From contig MU405247.1 in the NCBI GenBank assembly GCA_022836615.1, positions 62,001 through 126,000 on the forward strand: a stretch of 64,000 bases of DNA, written 5' to 3'. Of the stretch, positions 1 to 12,000 are shown piece by piece. The number at the start of each line of letters is the position of its first letter. Within the stretch, counting starts at the first letter, position 1. Both the position numbers and the translations under genes were made by a program. This DNA is from Annulohypoxylon bovei var. microspora. Taxonomy: Eukaryota; Ascomycota; Sordariomycetes; Xylariales; Hypoxylaceae. The notes under the pieces are model-generated. The model made no database searches and had not been told where the DNA came from. It saw only the letters and a list, made by a program, of their open reading frames with translations.

Positions 1-528
1 CGGTTAAGGTTGCAGGGGGTGTTTTTGACGATCATAGGACTTGTAAAATAGAGATACCTTATCTGGTTTTCGTAAGGGAAGACCGATATGGTGGCATTGA
101 AGGTATGCCACGTTTGACCAGTTATGGAGCTTCGATTGCTGTAATGTCTTCACCGACAACAACCAATAATTGATGTTGTGTTGTCGTTTAAGGCTGGTAG
201 AGGTACCTTGGTACATGTAAGGAGTTAAGAACTCACCTCAAAGGTTTGCCGATGTGGCTGTGGCATGTGTGGCTAAAGATAATCCTAGCCGAGTGCTCAG
301 ACCACCTGAGCAGTTGACTTTATAAAAACCTTCCGTTGCCTTAGGTAATCAGCCCAATTCACAAAGTTCAATTTCCCCCTCCATGTAAATTTAGCCGTGG
401 TTTAACCTTACCACGCACACATCTCAATTCCGCGCAAAAATCGATTTGAGCAAAGCTCCACGAAATAATCTGTACACCATCAATCATCGACACTTTTCAA
501 GACTACAGCCCCCATCACTGCTGTCAAA
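1..528. other. Upstream region of the eL42 gene, no gene seen
   Basis: No convincing coding sequence. A TATAAAA element lies at 321-327, about 200 bp before the eL42 start codon, and the stretch after it is rich in C and T, as is common in promoters of highly expressed fungal genes. Confidence 0.5.
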
Positions 529-1320
529 ATGGTAAGTCAAATGGTGCTTTCATTTAGCTCTTGTTCGCAGGAATTCCATCTTGGAAGAGAAATCGCGTCA
601 CTGCTGCTTCGGATCATGTCACGACGTTTGCGAAGGAAGAAAGTTTGGCGGATACGGTTCAACGACGAAGACCCAACACGAGACGAGTAGATCGATCATC
701 AATGCTTCCATTAACATCGCCCATCCTTCATTGCAATAATTCGAATTGTTGAGGATGTCGGCTCTACGAATACCGCCTTACCTAACGACCATTTCCAACC
801 GAGAATAGCTATGCTTTGTTTTGCGATTCGATTATATGCGACGGTAGGCTGACAGGAGATTTCATCTAGGTCAATATTCCCAAGACACGTAAGACCTACT
901 GCAAAGGCAAGGACTGCCGAAAGCACACCCAACACAAGGTCACTCAGTACAAGGCTGGCAAGGTAGGTTCAAGCTGATTCCCACGCGCCGACACCAGCGA
1001 CAAATACCCGCATATCCCGACGCATTTCTAACCGATACCTAGGCCTCTCTATTCGCGCAAGGAAAGAGACGTTACGACCGAAAGCAGTCCGGTTACGGTG
1101 GTCAGACCAAGCCTGTGTTCCACAAGAAGGCTAAGACGACGAAGAAGGTTGTGCTGCGATTGGAATGCGTTGCTTGCAAGACCAAGCTACAACTCGCGCT
1201 GAAGCGATGCAAGCACTTCGAGCTCGGGTACGTCCATGTCGTATTATCGTACGAATATGACGAGACTAACTGGTTTCTAGTGGTGACAAGAAGACGAAGG
1301 GTGCCGCCCTAGTGTTCTAA
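529..1320 (+). CDS. RPL42: 60S ribosomal protein eL42 (L44/L36a)
   Basis: Cytosolic large-subunit ribosomal protein eL42, which sits near the E site. Four exons: 529-531 (the ATG alone), 870-962, 1043-1227 and 1281-1320, giving 106 residues, the usual length of the family. Splice sites are canonical (gtaagt, gtaggt and gtacgt donors; tag acceptors). The protein begins MVNIPKTRKTYCKGKDC and ends KKTKGAALVF. The four zinc-binding cysteines fall at CKGKDC (12/17) and in ECVACK. Residue 56 is proline in the GGQTKPVFHKKAK segment, the position where glutamine confers cycloheximide resistance in several yeasts, so this allele should be of the sensitive type. A 338-nt first intron placed directly after the start codon is typical of fungal ribosomal-protein genes. 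Identification is certain by sequence; the exon borders are read by eye. Confidence 0.97.
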
Positions 1321-1806
1321 ACGCATTTCATACTCATGTCGTTGCACGTTCTTCTTTCGGGGCAATAGGGTGGTTTATCATGGCCGGGCATTCACTGGCG
1401 ACGGGAGTCTTTTCGATCCTCGGTATGAGAGCATTAGATAGGTCACAATAGAACCGAGTCTGCTCTTACGAATTTTACGATGCCGTACGTGACAGATGCT
1501 AGGATGAAGTGACAACAAGGAGGTGCTGGGCGGTTACACCCCTACAGAGCAGGATTGCCAACTTCGATACTCATGATAGTACCCAATACCTCAATATGGA
1601 ACTAGCTCTTCTCGCAAGTTATATGCTACCTATATTAACCGTAGTCCGAACACTTCTCTTGATAGATCTAAGGGATATGAGGCACTTTAGGCAGATGTGA
1701 TATGAATGATGGCTATGTAAGATACCTAGGTACTAATGCAGATGATATTTTTTTCAAAAAGGGATGCTTTTCTTCAGCTCGAATCCAAGACCTCCAAAAG
1801 ATAAAT
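1321..1806. other. Intergenic, eL42 3' flank to tRNA
   Basis: Nothing recognisable. Only short open frames with no family resemblance. Confidence 0.4.
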
Positions 1807-1890
1807 TGCATCCACCGGGATTCGCACCCGGGTCTTTCCGCTGCCCGGATTATGGGAGAAGAACGAGCTGTACTACTGCTCCATAGATGC
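1807..1890 (-). tRNA. Probable intron-containing tRNA, tentatively tRNA-Gly(CCC)
   Basis: On the minus strand a 7-bp acceptor stem (GCATCTA with TGGATGC, one G-T wobble), a D stem (GAGC/GCTC) and a T arm (CCGGG, 7-nt loop TGCGAAT, CCCGG) are all present, with discriminator A. Counting from the D stem places CT-CCC-A in the anticodon loop, giving anticodon CCC. The anticodon stem then closes (TTCT with GGAA) only if about 12-13 nt after position 37 are removed as an intron, which also explains the 84-nt length. First pair G-C, second pair C-G and A73 fit glycine tRNAs. The weak points are an unusual T loop and one mismatch in the anticodon stem, so a degraded copy is possible. Confidence 0.6.
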
Positions 1891-2296
1891 CTTAGTGTTG
1901 AGTTGATGTTGTTACTGATGGATGTCTGAGTCGTCGACTATTCCTACTTATAAGGGTCTTTCTGCCGACTTCTAGCCGAAGCAAAGAGGACAGGAGCGAG
2001 TGAAGGGGGTGTGGTGGACCCGTCTTGGATGCGTGCTTGCCTGCCCGCCCGCCTAATGTGACTATGGGCTTCAAAGAGCGAGGTCTAAATTTCGATAAGC
2101 CTCTAATCGCGAGTCTGATGAATCAGGTTCACCAAAATCACATCATCCATTTTAGATACACCCACTGAGTACTTTATGGTATAATCGCCTAATCTTCATG
2201 CCTCAGATCTTAGATATCATGGCCACACTAGGGGATGATGTTCTATTAAGTACTCGAAAGAACTCTAAACCAGCCAAAACATATAGCATCAAGATC
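1891..2296. other. Intergenic between tRNA and 2H-phosphoesterase gene
   Basis: No feature recognised. It serves as 3' flank of the minus-strand gene that follows. Confidence 0.4.
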
Positions 2297-3859
2297 TCAG
2301 AATCCCTCACCCGTCTGAACAGTTCGACCACCGCCATACCAAAGCGTGCCAACGCGAATATCCAAGCCCTTCTCCTGACCGACCACCCACTCGCCCACCA
2401 GCCCCGAAGCGGCATTATCCCACACCTCAGCCTCCAGCCAAGCATTGATCTCATCGATAGCATCGACCCACCTCCTCCTCAGCTCCGGCGTCGCGTGGTC
2501 CTCGTCCGTCAAGTACCTGCCGAGCGTGATGTGCGCGCTCGGCACCACGTACCGCGAGGTGACCGTGACCCCGGCCTCCTTAGCCCGGGCCCACACGTCG
2601 CGCCTCAGATGGTGGTAGGTGTACCCGTCCCCCTGCTCCAGCACCCGCGCGTTATCAGGCGCCATGGGGGTGGGCGAGAGCGGCGGCTCGCCGGCGGCGG
2701 GGAGGAACGACAGCGCGAAGGCGGACAGGTCGTACGAGATCATGGGCTTGACGAGCCGCGACCGGTGGCCGTGCGTGAAGCTCGCGATCGCCGGGATCGC
2801 CGGCTTGAGCGTTTCCTTGAGCGCCTCGATTTCGTCCGCCGTTCGGGCGAAGTCTACCTCGAGCGTGGTGATGTGCATGCGGTGCGGGGGCATGAGCCAT
2901 ATTTCTGTGCTACGTTAGCGTATTACGTGGAATTCGCAAAAGGGGAAGGGGATATGTATTGGAGGATCCAATCTGCGTCCTCGTCCCATGTCCCGAGGTA
3001 GCAGAAGACTCCGATAACCCCTATCGAGGCTATGGTATTGGTCTTTTCGGAGTCTTCTACTCCCTTAAGACGCATTGCTGGTGCCTTTGAATACTAATAT
3101 ATATATTTTGTGATTTTTCTCGGCAGAGAAAGGAATCCTAGCTTACTTGGGGCAACAGCTTTGAGCTTTTTCTGAATTACTTCCGCAAGTTCTAACAGAT
3201 GGATCGGAGGCCGACCCCAGAAGGTCATACAATATCTCGTATCTTTCTACTATGTGTTAACATTCCAACTGAAGACTTGGTGCTTTCGATTATGAGCCAT
3301 TTTAGGATGATGTATATGGAAACTAGACGAGGCGCCATGGAAAGGAGATGTATTATGACATACTACCAACGCGTTAGCACTGGTTGAAACAAGTAGCACC
3401 GTAGCTGACTCGAGGGACGAAGTATTTATACTGACCGAAACCTGGTTCTATCTGTGGATTCTCTAACCGTAGTAGGTACGGGTCAATGATCAGTTCCTTA
3501 TAGTCAGAGGCGAGGAACTTGTCTCTCTGCTGCGCATTACGTTTGACTCGGTGCGCAGCATACAGTGATTGGATTTTTGCCTAGAAATCCGTTAGTCTAT
3601 GTTGTAGGTGACACATGGGACCGTGTCGCTCCATGTCATTGCCTTCTTGTAGGCTCGGTCGAGAGGTGTCGTTATCGGATTGTAAGAAGCTATCTACGCC
3701 CCTTGCATACCATGGCTACAAGATAAGGGTAGACTCAACTGATTCGTCATTGCAGGCTTCAATCAGCGCATTGTATGGGTTTTCGCCCGGCTTCAGGACT
3801 ACTCCAGACAAATCTTCCAGCTTATTCTTGATGTCCGTAGATTCAAGGATGGGCCCCAT
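2297..3859 (-). CDS. 2H phosphoesterase superfamily protein (RNA ligase/cyclic nucleotide phosphodiesterase-like)
   Basis: Four exons on the minus strand give 322 residues: 3859-3740, 3580-3436, 3242-3147 and 2904-2297. The two H-x-T-x motifs of 2H phosphoesterases are present, HITT in MPPHRMHITTLEV and HITL in VPSAHITLGRYL. The family hydrolyses or forms 2',3'-cyclic phosphate bonds in RNA or nucleotides; the substrate here is unknown. N-terminal family signatures (NPYNALIEACNDES, then YAAHRVKRNAQQ and IIDPYLLRLENP) lie in exons 1-2, and TFWGRPP in exon 3. The C-terminus GLDIRVGTLWYGGGRTVQTGEGF matches the usual end of this fungal family. The frame stays continuous across all junctions (phases 0, 1, 1). 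Introns are long for this genome (159, 193 and 242 nt), and the exon 2-3 acceptor (AAG) is the least certain point. If that junction is wrong the gene may be decayed. Confidence 0.72.
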
Positions 3860-6029
3860 TTCGAATCGAGCACTAGGTAGACGTAACGGATCGATTTGCT
3901 TCTTCTCTAAGTATGTATTAAGCTAATATGAAATATTTAATTTGAACAATCTAATTAGACATTTAAACAAGCTGTGGTGCGGCTGAGCTGCTAATCGCTC
4001 ATCTAAGTGGGTTAGTCAAGATCCTCGGAAATGAGGCGTCTGAATGCGACGGCTGCCGCCAGCTACCTAGCTAGCCAGCCACAGCGAATGCCACGAGAAC
4101 TGGCCCACTCGTTCTAAAAATACCTTGATAGAACTTTGGGGGCTGCTTATTGCATGGCGCGCTTGTATTTCCTGAACATAATAAACCACCCTTTGGAAGA
4201 TTATAATTCTGTTAATTCAGCCACTTTGGATTGAGACTGGATGGGGCAGAGGGGATACAAACCGCCAAAAACGCCACTTCATGTAGGTATCCGTAGCGCC
4301 TCTACTAGCGCGCCTCTTACTGCAAGCCATCACACACGTGACTATCTTGACTTCATTCATTCAGTATCACAAACGACCTCCTTATACCGCTGATCCTATT
4401 CAGAGTAAATCATATAAAAGCAAATTTTACTACTTATCGAGCACAAAAGATGGTTCTTTTACGTGTCAATGCTCTTTGGAGTCCAATTACTGGCTTTACA
4501 AAGTAACATACCTATCTTTCGGTTCACTATTGAAAGAGGAATTTTATCACGTCATGAATATTGGATAGACTCTGATATTGAGCTATCATGAGCTACCTAG
4601 TATGAGTTCTCTCTGGCGTGAGCCCTGTTCCACCCAAAACTGCGAATGCTTCTGGTTCATGGTCCAATCTCTGGTTTTAAGATGTCTCAACATCTAAGTA
4701 ATTTTTCGGTCCCCTTTGGATAGCGTAACTAGACAAGTTATCGACACCAGCACACTTCAAATCAATTTAAATTGTCCGGAGGACCCAGGGAATCCTTAAT
4801 GATTGAGTGATTGCTCTAGTTATAAAGTTGATGTCCTTTGTGATCTTATCGAGCTTGATGCCTTCTGATATTTCAGAGATGATCAGCTACCAACTCATAG
4901 CTCTCGCTTTAAGGCCTGATGGGTACTGTGGTAAACTTAGGTGATTTTGAAGGTTCGGTCAGGCTATCAACTGATGCCCCTTGTCTCTCGGCTTGTGGTA
5001 TGTGATTGTTATTGTGGTGGTGTATTCTTTCTTTGCTATCTTCTCGTCGAACGTCTGGTAAAGTCTTGTCGAGTTCGTTGACTAGGCGGCCATTATCACT
5101 TAGCCTCTTGCCTCTTGATAGCTAAAGATTGGTGGGTGCATAGTTCTCGCCCTCCACCTGGTTGGTCCCCGCCCCCTAGGATCTGTTGAGCTGTAGCCCT
5201 CGACATATTCTCTAGTTGACTGCCCCAACAATCTTCTGACCCTCCCCGTTACGCATACTGCTGCTATTCTGTAGCCCCGTTAAACATTGGATCCACAGTG
5301 GCTATTTCCTTGTAGTCGTGAACAGCAAACGGCCCCGTTAGGGCGCGGGTCTCGCGGAACCTTGTGACTCTTGTCTAGCTGTAACACGCGGGCCCGGCCG
5401 ACCCCTTTCGACTGCCACCGCTCCCCCCGGCCCCGTATCCGGTCCACTTCCGGGTCGAGGGCCGTCTTTCAGCCAACCACAAGGCCGACCACGACATCAT
5501 CAGTGATTGCTTTGACAGGAAACCCCCTTCTGGTTTAGGGTTGGCACCCACCCTCCTAACTATCAGTCGCATAATCACTCCCACCACCTTCCTCTTAGTA
5601 CCCACACACCACCCTGCTTTCTTCCTAAAACTTTTCACTTTCCTCACCACAACATGTAACTTTCCTTTCCCCAAACCTTTCTCTTCACTGCACCAAAGTT
5701 TTCCATCTTCACATACAATCTTCATCCTGTAATCATCAAACCTTTCTGCCTCCGCGCATGTAGCTCTAGACTTGCAAGAACACGTCAAAGTAATTGGTTC
5801 CTTCGAACAATAACGTGTCTTGCAATCCCTAGACTGCCCTCTTCATTTGTTTTCCTTGATCACTTACTGGTACCTTCACATAAACCTTTGTGTTTTGTGG
5901 ACGTGTTTTCCTCTTCATCATCATCTCACCATAACCTCAACACACACTTCTCTTCATTCCATCACCCATTTTATCACCACTCACTCTCTGTACTCGGATT
6001 CAATCATATCTTGATTCGAATCTGCTATC
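3860..6029. other. Long intergenic region and 5' leader of the DNMT5-type gene
   Basis: No supported gene in about 2.2 kb. From about 5540 to 6029 the plus strand is strongly C/T-rich with many CTTTCC, CACC and ATCAC tracts, which looks like the promoter and 5' untranslated leader of the methyltransferase gene starting at 6030. Confidence 0.45.
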
Positions 6030-9000
6030 ATGCCACCCAAGCGCGCTGCCCAGCCGCAAAAGGCGGTTGCTCCTGCGGCTACGCGTAAGCGAGGCCGCAA
6101 GGACGCTGCTGAAGCTGGCAACACGACGCTTGACAATTTTGTTATTAAGAAACCTCGAATTTCCCCTGCGGGAGATCAGGTGACCCCAGCACCCTCGGAG
6201 AACCCTTCGGGAGATGCTGGTAGTAAGAAGGCTGTCCCACCGGCACCATCGGTAGAATCATCGGAAGAGCCTTCGGAAGATGCGCCTGACTCCGTGGATG
6301 AACCATCCACCGGTTCTTCTCGTAAGAACCAATTAGATCGAACCCTACCCCCGATCACAGATGTCGATGCCGCCTTCTGGGACATGGCATCCAGATTCAG
6401 TGAAGTGCTTGACGAGGTACGTATCAATTAGATCGCGTCATTGCTATTGCCCCTCGAGTATAAATCGTCGAGTTACTAATAGACACGCAGAGCACCGGCC
6501 AATTCGCCCTGCGTATCGCAACCATGTGCTCCGGTACCGAAGCACCGATCTTTGCGCTGAAGATGCTTCAAGACTTCTGGGAGCGAATGATGCCAGGAAG
6601 AAACCTTCTCGAATTCGAGCACCTCTTCAGTGCCGAGATTGTGGGGTACAAGCAGTCGTACATCATGCGAAACACCGAAGATGCCATCTTGTTCCATGAC
6701 GTCCAAGACTTTATAGACCCTAAAGAGGGCAAGGCGTAAGTCTCATTCCGTTTTGTACTTGTCTGTTCGTATAGCTGATAGAACCTTTAGGCCTACGGCA
6801 ATGGGTTCATTGGAGACGATCCCCAGTGACCTCGACATTCTCATTTCGGGCTGTTCCTGTGTCGAATTTTCGGCGCTCAACACCTCGAAGAAAACGGGAT
6901 ACACGGCAGATCATCTCAGGGCGGAGCACGGCCACATAGTGGAGCTCGCAAGTAAAGATGGCTACAATGACGGAGAGCACGGCCGAATCAACGCTTTCTT
7001 TAATGAATGTCTTAAGGTAACCCACAATATGGGATCCTCTGGCCAGACATTCTTTTCGATGCTTAGCTATATACGAGACTATCGCCCCAAGGTCGTTATT
7101 CTCGAGAACGTGATGGGGGCCCCGTGGGCCGAGACCGAGAAAGTTTGGTTTCCATTCTTCGGATACTCTGCTTTTCACGTCAAGCTAGATACCAAAGACT
7201 TCTACCTACCACAGACCAGGAACCGTGGCTATCTTATCGCCCTAGATAATTCCGTCTTCGCCGATGGCAAGACGTACCCGAAGAAGGAGGAGAAGGAGGA
7301 AGAAGTCCTCCCGCAGACTCCTGCGGAAAAGAAAGCCGCAGAAGCCAAGAAAGAGCAGGAGGAGTTGGAAGAACTGCTTAAATACGACGCGGGCAAGATC
7401 GGCCACATGTGGCTTCATCTTCTTAAGGAGGTGCTGCCGAGAAGAGCATCTGGTCCGCTTGACTTGTGGCTGTTTCCTGCTGCTCACCCTCTAACCGAGA
7501 GAGCTCGACAAGACGATTCGGAGAAGACGCTGGGGTTTGGTGCAGACTCCGAATGGCAGCGCTCTCGAATTATTCACATTCGAACTCGCAGGACCGAGGG
7601 ACTTGGTAATTCTCGTGAATTGACACAATGGCACATCCTATACGGTCACCCGTATGACCGCATGGATTTAAGCATCATACAATACCTTGCAGACCGTGTT
7701 AAGGATTGTATGGATATCAATTTCTTGCGAGCCCTATTGAAAGGGTATCCGATCGATAAGAAGTTCTATGTTTACGATTCTAGATTCAAGAATCGAATCT
7801 ACGATCTGAGCCAGAACATCGATCGAGGTGTCGGTGGCAGTCCATTCGGAATAACTGGATGCCTAACCCCTAGTGGTATACATTACATGTCGGACCAGTG
7901 TCGAATGGTATCAGGGTATGAGACCTTAGCGTTGCAAGGGCTGCCTCTTAATCGAATTGAGTTTGCTACGGAGACTCAACAGGAACTCATCGACCTGGCA
8001 GGAAATGCGATGAGTACGACGGTGATCGGTGCTGTTCTCGTGGCTTTTTTCAAATCGGTCTGTAGCCAACCGGGGCGTCTGGAAAAATATTTCAACAGGT
8101 CTCTCAGCTTGGGGAAAAAGCATGAGGTTCGACTGATCGCAGACTCCAAGCTGAAAGAAGTCCCGGGGTTTAGCACAACAGAAGCCCAGCCTCTGAAGAT
8201 GACAACAATCAGAGAGCTGCTTTCTAGGTCTCGCCGATATTGCTTTTGCAATGGATCAGCTAAGTATAGCACCGATGACTTCGTGAAGTGTATCCGGTGC
8301 TTGACCATCCGCTGTAAATGGTGTGCTGGGAACCCCGAACATTGCTTCAAACCAACAGAGCGGCCAGCCGATTATCTATTGCTAAGCGAAGTGGAACAAG
8401 AAATCATGCACTTCTTCCCAGGAACTATCAGGGGGTTGGCCACTGCAAACTGGCTGTCGTCCGCTTCTACTACGGAACGAACCATTGCTGATATCCCCAA
8501 AGCCATCCACAAGCTTGGAGACGTTACTTTCTATTATGAAAGTATCCGCGTCACAGAAGTAGTGACCATCTGCTATACTGGACAATGCGGGTTTAATGTC
8601 CGAGCAAAGTTATCGGAGGATGGTATCACTTGGTACTTGTACCTAGATCCATGGAGTGATGCCGGCATTGATCTTCGGCGTGAATTGGATACTCTCGAGC
8701 CTAAGTTAGGCATGAAGTACATTCTTTTCCCACAGCCTATTGCAAAGGCTAAGGTATCTGAAAGCTCAAAGAGTACGCTTCCAGACCCCGACAACTGGCA
8801 ACTATGGCGATTCAAGACCATACCGATGGACGTGTCAGTCGTCAGGGATGGAGATATTGTAAGAATCACAGATGTACGTCCTCATAAATCCTCCAATTAC
8901 CAACTAGGTTTTGGAGGTGTCTGTGGGTCGTATCAACATTTTCCTACCTGTGATGGTCCAGAGCACAGCCTTCACGCTCAAATAGAGAAGAAGATGTTCC

Positions 9001-12000
9001 TCTTCAAGGACGTTTGGAGAACGCTTACTCCGGACGTAGACGGTTATGTAATTTCCCAATCTTGCCGCCAGCTAGAAAACCACGAGTACCGGGAGGTTTT
9101 GGTGAAGTTCGAAACACACGTCAACATATCCAAGCATCAAACTGGTACTGTTCCAGCTCATGTTGACGGTTACTGGGTGCGGCCTCAGACTGAAGGCGTC
9201 TTTCATTTCGTCGGGCACAAGCATGGGCTTTTGGAAGCCGTTGAAAAGCTGAAAGTCCCTGAATCTAAGCATTTCATCATCAACAACCAAGAACCAGAAC
9301 AGCGGGTGCTAGCTGAAGCGCAGGTCGTGAGAGAGACGGAATGTGACCCTTACAAGACTGTCATAAAGTATAAGGCTCAGTGTAAGGCTGGCGACGGGTG
9401 GGCTATTGCCACGAAGGGTGATTTGCATCATCTTCAAGGCTTTCTCTCGCATCTCAATGTCAAACTTGCCGGGATTGAAGACCTGGAGATCAGCTTCGAG
9501 TTAACTGAAATTGAAGCTTGGTTGAACAACTTTAGGGACTGGAAGAACGGCCTTGTTATGGCAAACCCTCGCGAATGTCCGTACGGACAGCTACCGCCTA
9601 TCCGATGGATCAAAGTTGGTACCAAGTACATTGGCCATCACCTAACCGATGCGATGGCGGACTTCGAGAAGCGCTGCAAGTCGCGAATTCCGATCTTCGA
9701 ACCGAGGGTGAAAGTTCTGCCAGACCCAGACGAGAGCGGGAAGATGCATGCCATTCTCGTGCAGTATCTGATCCAGCACAAGGTCCTAGGAAAAAAGGCA
9801 GCAATTTACCTTCCTCACAGTAAAGACGCCGACGCCAGAATTACCGCGGGTGTACGAGTCGAGCGGAATGTCGTACTATCCGAGAACATGCAAGTGAATT
9901 CCAACGGCAACGGTAGGCACAAATTCGAACCGTTTCGAAATGCGCTGAGAAGCTTGGACGGGTCTCCTCCCGCAACGGAGCCTTCTCTGGACTCATTCAA
10001 GGGGGAATTGAGTGAGTCACAATTAAGATCTCTTGCTTGGATGCTCGGGAGGGAGAGAGGCGATCCGAAGTTCATCGAACAAGAGATCGAGGAGGAAATC
10101 GTGCCCGAGCTGAAGCTTCGGCTTCTCGGGTGGGCTAAACGTATCGTCAGCAACCACGGCGGCGTACTTGCAGATGATGTAGGCTACGGCAAGACGGTGA
10201 TCATGCTGGCATTGATGCATTGCCAACAGGATTTTGACCACGAGATTTCCTTTACTCCGGGTAAGGTCAAAGAACCAAGCTGTATGCACTTGAAAGCCAC
10301 TCTAGTGGTGGTACCGCTCCATTTAGTCGACCAGTGGGCCCAACAAGCTCTACATTTCCTTCCGATCGATCCTACCAACGTTGTAACAATCAGGGGGACT
10401 TCAGATCTCCAGGATGACGCTTCATGGTCAGTTCTCACAAGGCTCCGAGACGCAAAAATCATTGTGGTGAGCAGTAAACTATTCGATGACCCGCATTACC
10501 ATCGCAGACTTGCTCGTTTGGCTGGGTCTCTTGATCCTCCAGAACTAAGCCCAACCAAAGACAAAGACCGAAGCTCAATCAAAGACAGAGACTTGGCTAG
10601 AAGCCGCTATTTCGGAGATTGGTATGAGGATGCTGCGTCTGCAGCTCGAGCCCATGTGGGGTCTCTAATGGGCGATGCAGGTCCGGAACTATGGAGTCGG
10701 ATCGATAGACGTGTCGAAGATCTCGGTAACGAATATAAGGTCTATGCAGAGGACCTTTCGCGCCGTATGGCGAAGGGACGTGGGGTGGAAGGTGAGAGCA
10801 AGAATGACATCGAGATAAACGCCCCGGTGTCTCAACGGATCGCTTCGTATGAAGAACTGGAAGGAGAGATGACAAATGCCAGGTTCACTCATGTTCTGGA
10901 CAGTTTCATATTTGCTCGTGTAGTGTACGACGAATTCTCATACACCAATTTCACGGCAATGACATTCTTCGCCAATACTGCAGCACATGCAAAGTGGATT
11001 TTATCCGCTACACCACCCACAAGCAACCTCGCAGCCGTACAAGGCATCGCGAATCTCATCAACCTCCATATCGCACGCCCGATTTACATGCGTCAAGGGA
11101 TGCCGCGAATCACCAAGGGCCCGATTTTCCGGGACCAGACCAATGCCGAGGCCTTGCAGAATCGCAAGCTCATGTCAGACCTGTGCATTCGCGAAAGACA
11201 TGAAAAGGGTACAGAGTTTTTGCGAACCTTTGCAACTTCCAACCCCCTGGACCTAGTACTCGCCGGAGGCATTATAGTAGAGGAAAAAGTTGTCGTGTGC
11301 GAACTGAGCCACTACGAAACCATCCAATACATGGATCTTGAGCACGACATGCGAGCATGTGGTCTAGATGCGAACAGATTGCCTGTAGACTCCCGCGCTC
11401 CTCTTCAATCGCTAATTGATGCCAATGAGTGGACTGAAGATGGAAAGACTGTCTGCATGAAGATATTCCTTGGTCGATCTTCCGGCGGCGGGAAAGACCA
11501 GACAGACCAAACAGACCAGAATCAATTGCTAGAATATCTCCGCCAAGGACGAAGTGATCAGGTTCAACGCGCCATGATCATTTTCAAAATCTACGTCGAA
11601 AAAGCTGTTTGGCTTGCCTTGAGAGTCGTAACTAACGAGAAAGAATTCAAACTGGACAACGCTAAAACTTCCGTAGGCGATGTCTGCATGATTCTCAGAG
11701 ACATTTGGTGTAAGGAGCTCGAGATTTGCGGTGGATTTGATACTTGGGAGAAACTGTTCGAAGCGCTCAATATTGGCGACTATGAAACTAAGTTTCGGAC
11801 ACTTGGTATCAAATATCCCGACTTCCGTACCGATGACAGGGAGTTCCTGCGTTTTCTGAATGGGCTGAGGAAATCTTCGTGGAACGACTATTACAACCTG
11901 ACAGTCGAAAACATCGAGAAGATGACGGAGGAGGAAGCTGGCGAACTAGTAAAAGACCTTATTCAGGCCTACGGCGAGGCATCGGTCATGCCGAATAACA

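Noticed and set aside
2198..3001. Long plus-strand open frame (about 267 codons) over the 2H-phosphoesterase gene
   Set aside because: It is antisense to exon 4, is dominated by Arg/Pro/His runs from the GC-rich coding strand, and has no family resemblance.
3615..3926. Plus-strand open frame of 103 codons
   Set aside because: It is antisense to exon 1 of the 2H-phosphoesterase gene, where the minus strand reads the family signature NPYNALIEACND.
5375..5788. Minus-strand open frame upstream of the methyltransferase
   Set aside because: It lies across the C/T-rich leader, and its Lys/Arg/Gly composition reflects that tract. No motif or introns support it.
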